This document shows, one piece after another, positions 8,223 through 15,838 of a stretch of DNA of 38,531 bases. The notes under the pieces were generated by a model. That model worked only from the letters and a program-made list of their open reading frames with translations. It did no database searches and was not told the DNA's origin. The stretch's first letter is position 1. The number at the start of each line of letters is the position of its first letter. The stretch comes from a virus. The stretch is from IMG/VR virus record IMGVR_UViG_3300011187_000022, positions 1 to 38,531 of that record; one strand, 5' to 3'. Made by a program: the position numbers and the translations under genes.

Positions 8223-10430
8223 TTAATTTTGTTTATTCGCTTGTTTGCGTTTTATAGCTTCATCAGCTTTGTTGCTACGCTCTTTTTCACTAAGCTCTCG
8301 CTCTTTAAGACGTATATCATCTTCATGCTTTTTCTTATCGAAAGAGTCATCTTCAGGAAGAGTTTGTTTCATTTGAGCTTCTTGAAGTTTGCCATCAATC
8401 TCCATTTGCTTAATGTTTCTCTCATGTTGCATGTTCTCTTTTTCAAGATCTGCTTTTTCCTTCTCAATCTGCTCTTCCATTTCTCTCATCTGCTGACTTC
8501 TTTGAGCCTGAGCTTTTTCCATGTCTTGAATTTTATTCTTGAGTTCAGCAAAATTACGTGAACGAATAGTTTCAGCTACCGCACTCATAGGCGCACCATT
8601 CTGAACCATTGCCTGAGCAAGACCTCTCATCTGTTCTAAATCATCAAGATCACGAATATCGTTGGTAACAAATACATTGTATTCACTTTCAAGATGTTGT
8701 ATTCCATCAATCTCGTAGAACTCGGCTTTATTTCCATCACTGTGATAATGAAGCTTTTTACCATCAAGCCATGCTGCTTTGGAGTAATCAAGCAAACTTT
8801 GAAAAAATACTTGTTCAAATTGACCAAATTTAAAAAAGTAATCTTCTGTAATATGAGAGCTTTGAATAACAGCACGTTCTGTAGTACCCTTTCCTTCATA
8901 AGCTCCAACCTGACCTTGACGCTGAGGGTTAATACCGGTCAAGCGTTCAACCGCTTCAAGGATAAACCGGAGAAGCTCAATGTATGAACCAATAGACTTA
9001 GCAGTAAGATCAATGTAACTTTGATGTGTTGGGGAACCACGATAGTTTTCCTTGTTATAATCAACAAAGGCTATCCCTGTTTTATCCATCCAGTAAAAGA
9101 ATTCATCAAAACTTTCAAACTTAGATGGTAGAAAATTAATATCAAACACTGCAATTGTATCTCGTGATTTAGCAATAGCGCGTTCAAGACGATACATGTA
9201 CACGTTAAATAAATACTGGTATGGTTTTACAATAGAAACAAGTGATATTGGACGTTTGTAATAATCACTATACACTCTTCCATTTATAGGTAGTTTGTTA
9301 CCGCCATTACGTGAAAGCATTGATCGCTGCACCGGCACAGGTTCAACATTGACATAATAAGAATTGTCAATACGTGTTCCTCTCCATACTTCCTCATCCC
9401 AATACCATTCAACTTCTTCGTACTCTGCGGGCTTATAACCATCTTCAACATCATTTGTGTAGAACTGACCTGTAGTAGGATCAATTCCTTCAACAATACC
9501 TACTTTCTTTTGAGATACCCACCATACATTAAAGTATTCAATTTCAGGAAAGATGTTTTGTGGACCTTCATTTTTACCAGTTCCGTTATCAACATCAGAA
9601 ACCATTAGTGTTCCCTCTGCGTTTTCTCCATTTGAAGACTCTATTTCAGCAATAACTTTTTTTCCATATTTATCCTGAAGTGCTGATCCATACCGGCGAA
9701 GAATATGAGTATGGGTAGTCGAACGTCTTCTCATTGCCCAAGAGCCATCTTCTATAAACTCTATTTCCTGATCAGGATCAAATGAAATCTGAAGGTTATC
9801 CGGAAAGTCAATGAAAAGTTCATCATCAATCAACTCAACAACAACTGTGACCATCCCATCAATAAGAAATCCCTTGAATGCTTTCTTAAGTTTGTAATTG
9901 AGATTCTTGCTGTATCGAAGATAGTTTAGCGAATGCTGTCCGCGTATTGTACGCTCATCACTATATGACTTTGAAAACTCTTCAGCAAATTCTTCATAAT
10001 CAATTTCTTTACCGGAACCCTGTTGTTTGAGTTCACGCATGAATTCTTTATAAATGGCTTGCTTAAATTTTTCAAAAAGCTTTTCTCTGTATTTTGAAAC
10101 AACATCATCATTGGAAGAAGTAACAGAATCAGATATCGGACGCTTTTGTTTTTCACCAGTCAGTATATCAACAAGAGGCTTTACAATATTGTAATTGGTA
10201 ATATTAGGCATGTTTTCCCTGTCTTTACCAAATGGTTTTAAAACATCTTCATAATTACTCTCATTAATAACCCCATCATAAAGATCTCTAAATGATTTTC
10301 TTGCGCGTTTGCTCGAACTGTCATGGTTAGAAGCCATTTCAATTATAGCATCAACACATTGTTCTTTCCATTGTTTATCTTTTTGAGAAGAAGTTTTTTG
10401 TTGTGAAGGTAAGCTGTTAAGACTGCTCAT
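8223..10430 (-). CDS. Portal protein
   Basis: A 735-residue protein, the length of large portals. It lies directly downstream of the terminase with a 4-base ATGA overlap and upstream of the scaffold and capsid genes. Visible portal-like elements include KPLVDILTGEKQKRPI near residue 90, a long mixed core, the helical wing LLRFILEAVERLTGINPQRQ (about 480-500), then GAYEGKGTTERAVIQSS. The last 100 residues are a Glu/Lys/Gln-rich coiled coil. The portal forms the dodecameric DNA gate at one vertex and docks the terminase. The coiled-coil tail probably lies inside the capsid and may contact scaffold or cargo proteins. Confidence 0.8.
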   Translation of the reverse strand: MSSLNSLPSQQKTSSQKDKQWKEQCVDAIIEMASNHDSSSKRARKSFRDLYDGVINESNYEDVLKPFGKDRENMPNITNYNIVKPLVDILTGEKQKRPISDSVTSSNDDVVSKYREKLFEKFKQAIYKEFMRELKQQGSGKEIDYEEFAEEFSKSYSDERTIRGQHSLNYLRYSKNLNYKLKKAFKGFLIDGMVTVVVELIDDELFIDFPDNLQISFDPDQEIEFIEDGSWAMRRRSTTHTHILRRYGSALQDKYGKKVIAEIESSNGENAEGTLMVSDVDNGTGKNEGPQNIFPEIEYFNVWWVSQKKVGIVEGIDPTTGQFYTNDVEDGYKPAEYEEVEWYWDEEVWRGTRIDNSYYVNVEPVPVQRSMLSRNGGNKLPINGRVYSDYYKRPISLVSIVKPYQYLFNVYMYRLERAIAKSRDTIAVFDINFLPSKFESFDEFFYWMDKTGIAFVDYNKENYRGSPTHQSYIDLTAKSIGSYIELLRFILEAVERLTGINPQRQGQVGAYEGKGTTERAVIQSSHITEDYFFKFGQFEQVFFQSLLDYSKAAWLDGKKLHYHSDGNKAEFYEIDGIQHLESEYNVFVTNDIRDLDDLEQMRGLAQAMVQNGAPMSAVAETIRSRNFAELKNKIQDMEKAQAQRSQQMREMEEQIEKEKADLEKENMQHERNIKQMEIDGKLQEAQMKQTLPEDDSFDKKKHEDDIRLKERELSEKERSNKADEAIKRKQANKQN

Positions 10431-12484
10431 CGGGAAACACCGTGGTATATACTTTTAAAGAATTCATCTTGTTTTTTTTCTTCTTCTGCATTTTCTCTCA
10501 TTGGCTTAAACTGAAGTTCTTTCATATAGAACATAGCAATAATCAGTGAGGATACTCTATCGAAATTACCGCTTTCATTGTATTTAATCAATTCTTCAAG
10601 TAAACCAACATCATAAATAAATTCATAACGCAAGATTTCATTGTCATTCATGTCATAAGCAACCGGTTCAAGCAACCAGTCTCTCATATAAATCAACGCT
10701 TCTCTCTTACGATCTTGAGTAGCGTGCATACCAAATTTTCTGCGAACTTTTGATTTAAGTTCTTCTTTATAATCAAACTCAAACTCTCCTTCAAGCTTAT
10801 GAAGCTGTTTGGTGGCACGCGCATGAGCAATTGTATTACCACGATCATTTTCAAATCCTATCTTACAATTATAATATTCAGCAAGCAAGAAAAGAGTTTT
10901 ATTAAAATCAGCAAGTTTATCAGGACGACCTACATAGCTTGCAACCGGGAGACTGTGATAAGTGGGCGAGTAAGGGGTAGAACGTTTAAACACATATGCT
11001 GACCCCACACTCGTTTTATCTTCAGCATCTTCAATCGCATAAGGATCAAGCGATATAAAATACATGTTGTCATAAGGACGCGTAGTTTGAGGATTTATGA
11101 TAGCTTTCTCCCAAACTCTTACAGCACCTTCAAGATTATCATTGTCTTTATGAGGATAATGGTCAAGAGGTTTAAGATCTAAATCAATTTTGAAATGAAC
11201 GTCTCCATCTTTTTTATAGAGTTTCCCGCATGTACTCATATTGTCAAGCTTTTCAGCTATAACGTATGCTTTTTGCTGAGAGAGTTCGAGCGTAGGAAGA
11301 ATATTCTTTCTTGTCTCCATTAATGCTTCCGCAGGAGTAAATGGCTTCTCTGCCACATACTGACTATATGCTTCCTGAGAACTTTGTTTTTTCTTTTCTC
11401 GTATCTTCTCTTCAGACTCTTTGGCAAGATAAAGATCAGAGTTCCCATCTTCATCCATGTAGCCAACTTTGTTTTTATGAATCGGAACAAAGTACCCGCA
11501 ATACGTATTCTCAAGACCTTCTTCCCATTGGTTATATACAGGAAGTATTTGATAGGCTTCAGGCTTTCTAAATAATTCTTCAAGACCAACCATGTCAAAT
11601 CCACCTGAACCACCGGTTCCAAAAGCAATCATTATACCTACAGTATAATCACCATCTTCAGCAGTAGAGGCTGCAATCGACCATGATTTTATCAAGTCTT
11701 TAAACTTACCAGCTTCTTCCCATAATGTAAGTTTGGAAGAACCACCACGAGACTTATCAGGGTTATTATGAAAACCAACACCACGTATCGAATTCAATCT
11801 TCCCGCATCAATCTCTTTACCATCTACAACTTTTGTATAACCAGCTTGCTTATACAAATTTTGATCAATAAGGAAAGGCTGACCCCACGGGCAATGTTCA
11901 TTATTATGATAAACTCCAACCCATGTCTTGTCTAAAAGTGCATCACCAAACAGATAATCTTCATCATAAGCAAACGCGTTATTCATTGTGTTGCGTAACA
12001 AATGAAAATTTCGAGTAAGCATTGCAGCACCTTTATACGAAAATCCTTTACGTCGGGCTTTGACACATACAAGATGTTGACCACCAATCTCCACATATTC
12101 AGGAGCAACATCAACTCCAAGGTTAAGTGTCTTGTACTTTTCAATTTTCATTCCGAATTCAGCAATATGAGTAAGCCAAAACCAATCATAATCTCCATCC
12201 CAGAAGGCAGGAAACTCTTTGACCTTCTTTGCAGATTTCATTGACTTTCCTTTGACAATAGTACGCTGTATTGGAAAGAAATTAAGATACCAGTAATGAT
12301 ATCCTGTAATCTTTTGACCACCTATCGAGTATCCTTCAATGCATCGTCTTTTCTGCTCTACCCAGTAATCGTACCAATCTTTTGTACCCCGCGGAGCATC
12401 ATTATAAAACCCACCATCATTAAATCCTCCTGAAGAGCGAAACTGATTGGCGGCTGGGGAGAAAAGATTAGTATTTACCAGCAT
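10427..12484 (-). CDS. terL: Terminase large subunit
   Basis: A 685-residue DNA-packaging motor. The ATPase half shows a Walker A-like VKARRKGFSYKGA (about 141-153) and a Walker B region SKLTLWEEAGKF with the paired Glu. The nuclease half shows the acidic clusters of an RNase H-like fold: ISLDPYAIEDAEDKT, then IGFENDRGNTIAHA, then RVSSLIIAMFYM near residue 660. The protein cuts concatemeric DNA and pumps it through the portal, whose gene overlaps by 4 bases. No clear small terminase is seen; one of the small helical genes at 13274-14916 could play that part. The leader MLVNTNLFSPAANQF follows the Tad2-like gene by 8 bases. Confidence 0.9.
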   Translation of the reverse strand: MLVNTNLFSPAANQFRSSGGFNDGGFYNDAPRGTKDWYDYWVEQKRRCIEGYSIGGQKITGYHYWYLNFFPIQRTIVKGKSMKSAKKVKEFPAFWDGDYDWFWLTHIAEFGMKIEKYKTLNLGVDVAPEYVEIGGQHLVCVKARRKGFSYKGAAMLTRNFHLLRNTMNNAFAYDEDYLFGDALLDKTWVGVYHNNEHCPWGQPFLIDQNLYKQAGYTKVVDGKEIDAGRLNSIRGVGFHNNPDKSRGGSSKLTLWEEAGKFKDLIKSWSIAASTAEDGDYTVGIMIAFGTGGSGGFDMVGLEELFRKPEAYQILPVYNQWEEGLENTYCGYFVPIHKNKVGYMDEDGNSDLYLAKESEEKIREKKKQSSQEAYSQYVAEKPFTPAEALMETRKNILPTLELSQQKAYVIAEKLDNMSTCGKLYKKDGDVHFKIDLDLKPLDHYPHKDNDNLEGAVRVWEKAIINPQTTRPYDNMYFISLDPYAIEDAEDKTSVGSAYVFKRSTPYSPTYHSLPVASYVGRPDKLADFNKTLFLLAEYYNCKIGFENDRGNTIAHARATKQLHKLEGEFEFDYKEELKSKVRRKFGMHATQDRKREALIYMRDWLLEPVAYDMNDNEILRYEFIYDVGLLEELIKYNESGNFDRVSSLIIAMFYMKELQFKPMRENAEEEKKQDEFFKSIYHGVSR

Positions 12485-12492
12485 TTATTCTA

Positions 12493-13017
12493 TTATTTGC
12501 CAGTCATCTGATAACATGTCTGTGTTTGAGAAGCAAGCCAACCGGTAAGAACTTTCTTATCTGCTGTCCACATGCGAATAGACCCATATGTATCAAACGT
12601 ACTTTTCCCTGTTTCACTTTCAATAACTTCACGAAGATTAGGATCGTTAATTACTTTTGTGGGAATATTATCGTTTGCAGGAAGCAGGAACAAAAACATG
12701 TTTTTTCCATTCCATCCTTTACGTGCAACGCGCTTACCCTTCTTTAAAGCCTCAAGAGCCAATCCGAATGAAAGACCAGTTGTTTTACGATAAGCATCAT
12801 CGAATTCTTTCTTAGGACTCCATGAAATATATCCTTCATGGTTTGGATGTACTTTGTTATCACTGTTTAGATATTCTACCAAGTATCCTTTATCAGATGG
12901 ATCTTCATCTTCCGGTATTACCCAACCTCTATAATTGTTGTATTCTCCGCGAGTCATTGGAGTTGCTTTAATAAGCTTTGTTCCAATGTATTCTTTCATG
13001 TCATTATTCTTTATCAT
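12493..13017 (-). CDS. tad2: Tad2-like (DUF2829) anti-Thoeris protein with extra N-terminal domain
   Basis: A 174-residue protein of two parts. Residues 81-172 match the DUF2829/Tad2 family: LSFGLALEALKKGKRVARKG (82-101), WNGKNMFLFL, then SIRMWTADKKV and GWLASQTQ. Tad2 proteins are established phage sponges that bind signalling nucleotides such as 1''-3' gcADPR and so block Thoeris immunity. Residues 9-79 form a separate phage domain (PMTRGEYNNYRGWVIPEDED ... GYISWSPKKEF). The usual family ending SQTD-x-L-x-x-DW is replaced here by SQTQTCYQMTGK, so the ligand pocket may differ. It sits in the late operon directly before terL. The start could be M1 or M7. Confidence 0.8.
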   Translation of the reverse strand: MIKNNDMKEYIGTKLIKATPMTRGEYNNYRGWVIPEDEDPSDKGYLVEYLNSDNKVHPNHEGYISWSPKKEFDDAYRKTTGLSFGLALEALKKGKRVARKGWNGKNMFLFLLPANDNIPTKVINDPNLREVIESETGKSTFDTYGSIRMWTADKKVLTGWLASQTQTCYQMTGK

Positions 13018-13271
13018 TGTCCTTTATTTATTAGTTCGATTACTTCTTCGGGTGTTTCTCGGCATGTAACTCCAAACTCAGCATTAAATGTAGAAATATG
13101 GGTAGTTCCACTCTTGTTGATGTATATCTCAAAAATATTATTCACATTAACATATATGGGTTTCCATTCAAAAAGCTCAAATGAGTTATCAACATTGATA
13201 CCCATTGATTCAAAATTCGGTCTTTCATCATCTTGATAAAATGCACCATGAATTTTAATAAACTGAACCAT
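13014..13271 (-). CDS. Small beta-rich protein, FlbD-like shape, unknown
   Basis: An 85-residue protein reading MVQFIKIHG ... PIYVNVNNIFEIYINKSGTT ... TFNAEFGVTCRETPEEVIELI. The order of strand, 'V-N-x-x-x-I' turn, strand, then 'T/E-x-PEEVIELI' terminal helix resembles small FlbD-like domains found in phages and flagellar loci. That is a fold impression only. It overlaps the Tad2-like gene by 4 bases, so the two are probably translated together. It may be a nucleic-acid- or protein-binding accessory; no catalytic residues are recognisable. Confidence 0.5.
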   Translation of the reverse strand: MVQFIKIHGAFYQDDERPNFESMGINVDNSFELFEWKPIYVNVNNIFEIYINKSGTTHISTFNAEFGVTCRETPEEVIELINKGQ

Positions 13272-13273
13272 AC

Positions 13274-13801
13274 TTAATCATTAAATTCGTTAATAACAAC
13301 TCCTCTACGAAGCTTTTCTTGTGAGACTTCTTCTTCATTACGAACTTTCTTTTCAAGCTTCGATATCTCATCTGCTGCATTGGAAAGTTCCTTCATCGTA
13401 CTCAATACATCTTTGGGTTTATACACCGCACTCCCTGAATTTGTACGCTCATTAAAGTCAACAGTATCAAAAAATGTTTTAATCCTGTGGAGAAGGCTTT
13501 GAGCTGAATCCAGAGAGCGAGTTAATGGTGTATGGGATAATACTTTATACTTTTCAAGAGCATCACAAAAAGCTTTTGATTCAACAATTTTATGATCACT
13601 ATTAAGAACATCCTCAACAACCTTTGTAACCCTCATATCTTCATTGTACTGAGAATATGAAGAAAGAGGATTAACAAGATGATACATTGCGGTTAAACAC
13701 TCAAGATGTTTAGAATGGTTCAATATAGCTTCAAAAGCCTTGATTTTTACAAGGTATGGTGAAACAGTAAGCTTTTTTGTCTTGATATCGTATTCAAGCA
13801 T
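13274..13801 (-). CDS. All-helical conserved phage protein, unknown
   Basis: A 175-residue, largely helical protein with the segments VKIKAFEAILNHSKHLECLT, SLDSAQSLLHRIKTFFDTVD, and a C-terminal coiled coil (MKELSNAADEISKLEKKVRN). Proteins of this helical make-up occur just upstream of terminase genes in several Bacteroidota phages. A small-terminase or head-assembly role is possible but unproven. Its ATG shares one base with the upstream gene's stop (TAATG), and a 2-base gap leads to the next gene, so it is part of a coupled operon. Confidence 0.5.
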   Translation of the reverse strand: MLEYDIKTKKLTVSPYLVKIKAFEAILNHSKHLECLTAMYHLVNPLSSYSQYNEDMRVTKVVEDVLNSDHKIVESKAFCDALEKYKVLSHTPLTRSLDSAQSLLHRIKTFFDTVDFNERTNSGSAVYKPKDVLSTMKELSNAADEISKLEKKVRNEEEVSQEKLRRGVVINEFND

Positions 13802-14118
13802 TACTCGATAATTCCTTTGGTTTCTCTTTCCAAACGCTGTACAGCAAATACAGAACTCTCATGAAAAACCACAAGCCGTCCTTCATTGGTAACAATCTCC
13901 ATTGGTTGCGATCCGGGAATAAGATATACGACATCCCCCACCTCAAAACGTTCCGAGGAAGACAAAACAAGTCTCATATCACTCTTTGCATTTTTCATTT
14001 GAGAGGTATCAATCATCTTACTGATATCCTGTATTCTCATTGCTACATAACCGGGAGCAAGGATATGGGTTTTAATCGGTAACTTACTTCTGTTGGGATC
14101 AATTTTTACTCTATCCAT
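13801..14118 (-). CDS. GroES-like co-chaperonin candidate
   Basis: A 105-residue protein whose C-terminal half resembles the second half of GroES/Cpn10: FEVGDVVYLIPGSQPMEIVT then EGRLVVFHESSVFAV, compared with the family pattern V-x-x-GD-x-V ... G-x-E-(I/V) ... YL-(V/I)-x-x-x-DILAV. The N-terminal part has HILAPGYVAMRI, as in the first strand of GroES, and the insert around residues 31-55 could be the mobile loop that contacts GroEL. Phages such as T4 (gp31) carry their own co-chaperonin to fold the capsid protein, so placement in the head-gene operon fits. Length (about 100) also fits. Evidence is by eye only. Confidence 0.5.
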   Translation of the reverse strand: MDRVKIDPNRSKLPIKTHILAPGYVAMRIQDISKMIDTSQMKNAKSDMRLVLSSSERFEVGDVVYLIPGSQPMEIVTNEGRLVVFHESSVFAVQRLERETKGIIE

Positions 14119-14122
14119 AATA

Positions 14123-14353
14123 CTATTGAGGTGTTAAAATTATATTTCCATTTCTTGTGAACATCTTTACACGATATTGATATCCAAACAATTCAATCTC
14201 TTCCCCAGAGACTAACTTACGTACCTGATTAACCGGCTTATTCTCATCGACTGGCTCAGCGATCTTAGCTAACTTGTTTTTAGCCTCGCTTTCAAGGATT
14301 GTTTTTGTTGGGTCGGGAAGAGGTTGATTTCCCTCATCATTTCTATTTTCCAT
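14123..14353 (-). CDS. Small phage protein, unknown
   Basis: A 76-residue protein if translation begins at the ATG at 14353 (MENRNDEGNQPLPDP), which overlaps the end of the IHF-like gene by 11 bases and seems more natural than an upstream in-frame start at 14410. The first half is polar and probably disordered. The second half (VRKLVSGEEIELFGYQYRVK then FTRNGNIILTP) looks like a small beta barrel or ribbon. No function is recognised. It is transcribed with the GroES-like and IHF-like genes. Confidence 0.45.
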   Translation of the reverse strand: MENRNDEGNQPLPDPTKTILESEAKNKLAKIAEPVDENKPVNQVRKLVSGEEIELFGYQYRVKMFTRNGNIILTPQ

Positions 14354-14582
14354 CTTCTTCTTTAGCTTTGTTCTTGGTTTGCCTGTCAACTTTACGCTGC
14401 AGGAATTCACTTACTTCAAACTTTCCGAGATACCGGACATGAGAAGTTTCTTTTCGCTTCATTGCCTCTGCTGTAGCATGAAACTGAGACTTAACAGCTT
14501 TCTCAACTTCATTAATCTCAAGTCCATACTTCAAGGCAATAGAACGTATAATTTCATCCTTTGTTTGTCTAACTTCACTCAT
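14343..14582 (-). CDS. IHF/HU-like DNA-binding protein candidate
   Basis: A 79-residue basic protein (start ATG at 14582; an in-frame TTG at 14600 is less likely). The pattern KDEIIRSIALKYGLEINEVE then KAVKSQFHATAEAMKR and VRYLGKFEV follows the HU/IHF plan: two N-terminal helices, a long helix, then the start of the beta arm with the G-K-F signature. The DNA-wrapping arms seem shortened or replaced by a Lys/Arg-rich tail (FLQRKVDRQTKNKAKEEDGK). crAss-like phages carry IHF-like genes at this end of the structural block. It would bend DNA during packaging or control the divergent promoter region next door. Confidence 0.6.
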   Translation of the reverse strand: MSEVRQTKDEIIRSIALKYGLEINEVEKAVKSQFHATAEAMKRKETSHVRYLGKFEVSEFLQRKVDRQTKNKAKEEDGK

Positions 14583-14916
14583 CTGCCCATAAGAAATCAA
14601 AGGTTATACTATCAACCCTATTAATTATCTTACGAATCACATAATGGAATTGATACTTAGGCTCTTTATTCTCCTGATTAATTACTTGTTTAGACTTGAG
14701 CTTGGCAATGTAGGTATTTAAAAACACATAGTCGGACTTACCCATCTCATTTGCTATCTGTTTTTTACTGTCAGTAGAAAAGGCATAACTACCAGTATTC
14801 ATTTCATATTCAATAAACCGAACAAGAATATCTATTTCTGTATCAGTTAAATTAAACATACCGTTCAGCAATCGTATGGCTTTTGGAACGGTTGCATTCT
14901 TAAATTGTAGTTTCAT
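14575..14916 (-). CDS. Small winged-helix-like protein, first gene of the late operon
   Basis: A 113-residue protein. The segment NLTDTEIDILVRFIEYEMN then FSTDSKKQIANEMGKSDYVF and LNTYIAKLKSKQVI reads as a winged helix-turn-helix: a helix, a two-helix DNA-reading unit (IANEMGKSDYVFLNTYIAKL), then the wing up to ITFDFLWADE. It is the first gene of the leftward operon and its end overlaps the IHF-like gene. It may be a transcription regulator, or a small-terminase-like DNA binder given the downstream terL. The fold is read by eye; the role is inferred from position. Confidence 0.5.
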   Translation of the reverse strand: MKLQFKNATVPKAIRLLNGMFNLTDTEIDILVRFIEYEMNTGSYAFSTDSKKQIANEMGKSDYVFLNTYIAKLKSKQVINQENKEPKYQFHYVIRKIINRVDSITFDFLWADE

Positions 14917-15148
14917 TTCTTCTTCCGGGTTGAAACTGTTAATAAATCTTTAACAGAAGATATACTCTTCTTATATAGAAGTCAAGCATATAATCCACGG
15001 GGTCTATTTAACCCCCCCCACTCTATTATCCCCCCCCCTACATACATAATTCGGGTACTTTTATGAGACGAGGACCACCTTGAGTAAATCCCCCATCAGG
15101 TTCGGACATTCAAACTATCCCCCCTAATATATTCAAAGAGGTTACAAA
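14917..15148. promoter_or_regulatory. Divergent intergenic control region with poly-C runs
   Basis: This 232-bp region lies between the leftward and rightward first genes, so it must hold promoters for both. Besides the minus-strand promoter candidate it contains four C-runs on the plus strand: 15012-15019 (8), 15030-15038 (9), 15090-15094 (5) and 15119-15124 (6). A GGGGT...ACCCC inverted repeat also spans about 14999-15015. No open frame is convincing here. Confidence 0.6.
14957..14985 (-). promoter_or_regulatory. Putative sigma-70-like promoter for the late operon
   Basis: On the minus strand TTGACT (14985-14980) and TATCTT (14962-14957) are separated by 17 bases, 41 bases before the first leftward start codon at 14916. 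Spacing and position fit a promoter. The sequence is AT-rich, so a chance match is possible. Confidence 0.4.
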
Positions 15149-15460
15149 ATGAACGAACTTTTTACGCAACTCAAAAATGAATACAAAGTTTCTGATCCTG
15201 AAACACAATTTAAGAAAATGCCGAAAGGCGACTTCGTATCCGTAAATACCACGGACAACGAAGGAAACGAGGTATTTCTTGTTGCGCATAAATCAGCAAT
15301 AAGAATGTTGTTTGGTCTTGAAGAAGTACCAGACGATAGAACACTCAAATTGGTCGACAAAGGACCAAAACTTGATTCAAATGATCGTGAATACCGAAAG
15401 GTAGTTCTCGGTGATTTCACGGATCGCAAGAGCTTGAAAGAACTCGACTGGCTCAATTAG
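15149..15460 (+). CDS. Early protein of unknown function
   Basis: A 103-residue soluble, charged protein, the first rightward gene. The start is supported by AAAGAGG placed 7 bases before the ATG, one of the clearer ribosome-binding sites in the window. Codon use is notably more C/G-ending (for example AAC, TTC, CTC) than in most rightward genes, which suggests strong expression. No domain was recognised; segments such as NEVFLVAHKSAIRMLFGLEE suggest an alpha/beta fold. A large hairpin lies immediately downstream. As the gene next to the divergent promoter it may act very early against the host or as a regulator, but that is inference. Confidence 0.6.
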   Translation: MNELFTQLKNEYKVSDPETQFKKMPKGDFVSVNTTDNEGNEVFLVAHKSAIRMLFGLEEVPDDRTLKLVDKGPKLDSNDREYRKVVLGDFTDRKSLKELDWLN

Positions 15461-15465
15461 TCTCA

Positions 15466-15508
15466 CACAAATCTCCTCTCGTGCCACCAAAGGCATGAGA
15501 GATTTGTG
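15466..15508 (+). terminator. Long hairpin after the first early gene
   Basis: CACAAATCTC (15466-15475) pairs perfectly with GAGATTTGTG (15499-15508), and the inner arms CTCGTGCC/GGCATGAG pair with one wobble. It begins 5 bases after the stop codon. There is no T-run, so it may stabilise the mRNA end or act as a factor-dependent terminator rather than a simple intrinsic one. Confidence 0.5.
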
Positions 15509-15581
15509 ATTATAATTGTTAACGATTTAAATAAGGTAGAGGAGAGTAATTTCTCCTGTTTGCTATTATAATTGTTAACGA
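15503..15581 (+). repeat. Two copies of a 23-base direct repeat flanking a hairpin
   Basis: Copies at 15503-15525 and 15559-15581 share TTTG, two variable bases, then ATTATAATTGTTAACGA (21 of 23 identical), 56 bases apart. Between them lies an AGGAGA...TCTCCT inverted repeat. The shared part contains GTTAAC, so each copy may be a protein-binding site or a duplicated promoter element. Confidence 0.65.
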
Positions 15582-15585
15582 AATT

Positions 15586-15609
15586 ATGTTAGAAATCATG
15601 TTAGAAATC
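15586..15609 (+). repeat. Tandem 12-mer, two copies
   Basis: ATGTTAGAAATC occurs twice head to tail at 15586-15597 and 15598-15609, directly after the second 23-base repeat. The unit length is slightly more than one helical turn, which suits cooperative protein binding. Confidence 0.6.
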
Positions 15610-15639
15610 GTGCATTTATTGCTCTAAAACCTAACGTAA

Positions 15640-15668
15640 TTGACAACTCATAAGCTATTGTTTATTAA
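15640..15668 (+). promoter_or_regulatory. Putative sigma-70-type early promoter
   Basis: A perfect TTGACA (15640-15645) is followed after exactly 17 bases by TATTAA (15663-15668). It points rightward, about 770 bases before the next plausible start codon, so a transcript from here would have a long structured leader or be a non-coding RNA. Confidence 0.45.
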
Positions 15669-15838
15669 ATGTTTAACTTGTGGTTGTTAATAGATGATTA
15701 GCCCTGTCAAGTACTATTTACCCTTCATTTACCAATAGGGTAAAATAGATTGATTTATTGAATTATAACACTAACCAACAAATTGAGGATTAATAAATTA
15801 CATTCTATTGAAACTATTTGTATTTATTTACGAGATGT

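Noticed and set aside
8229-8561. Hydrophobic 110-residue plus-strand frame opposite the portal coiled coil
   Set aside because: The antisense of Glu/Lys-rich coiled coil always yields Phe/Leu/Ser-rich hydrophobic frames; it is a shadow, not a membrane protein.
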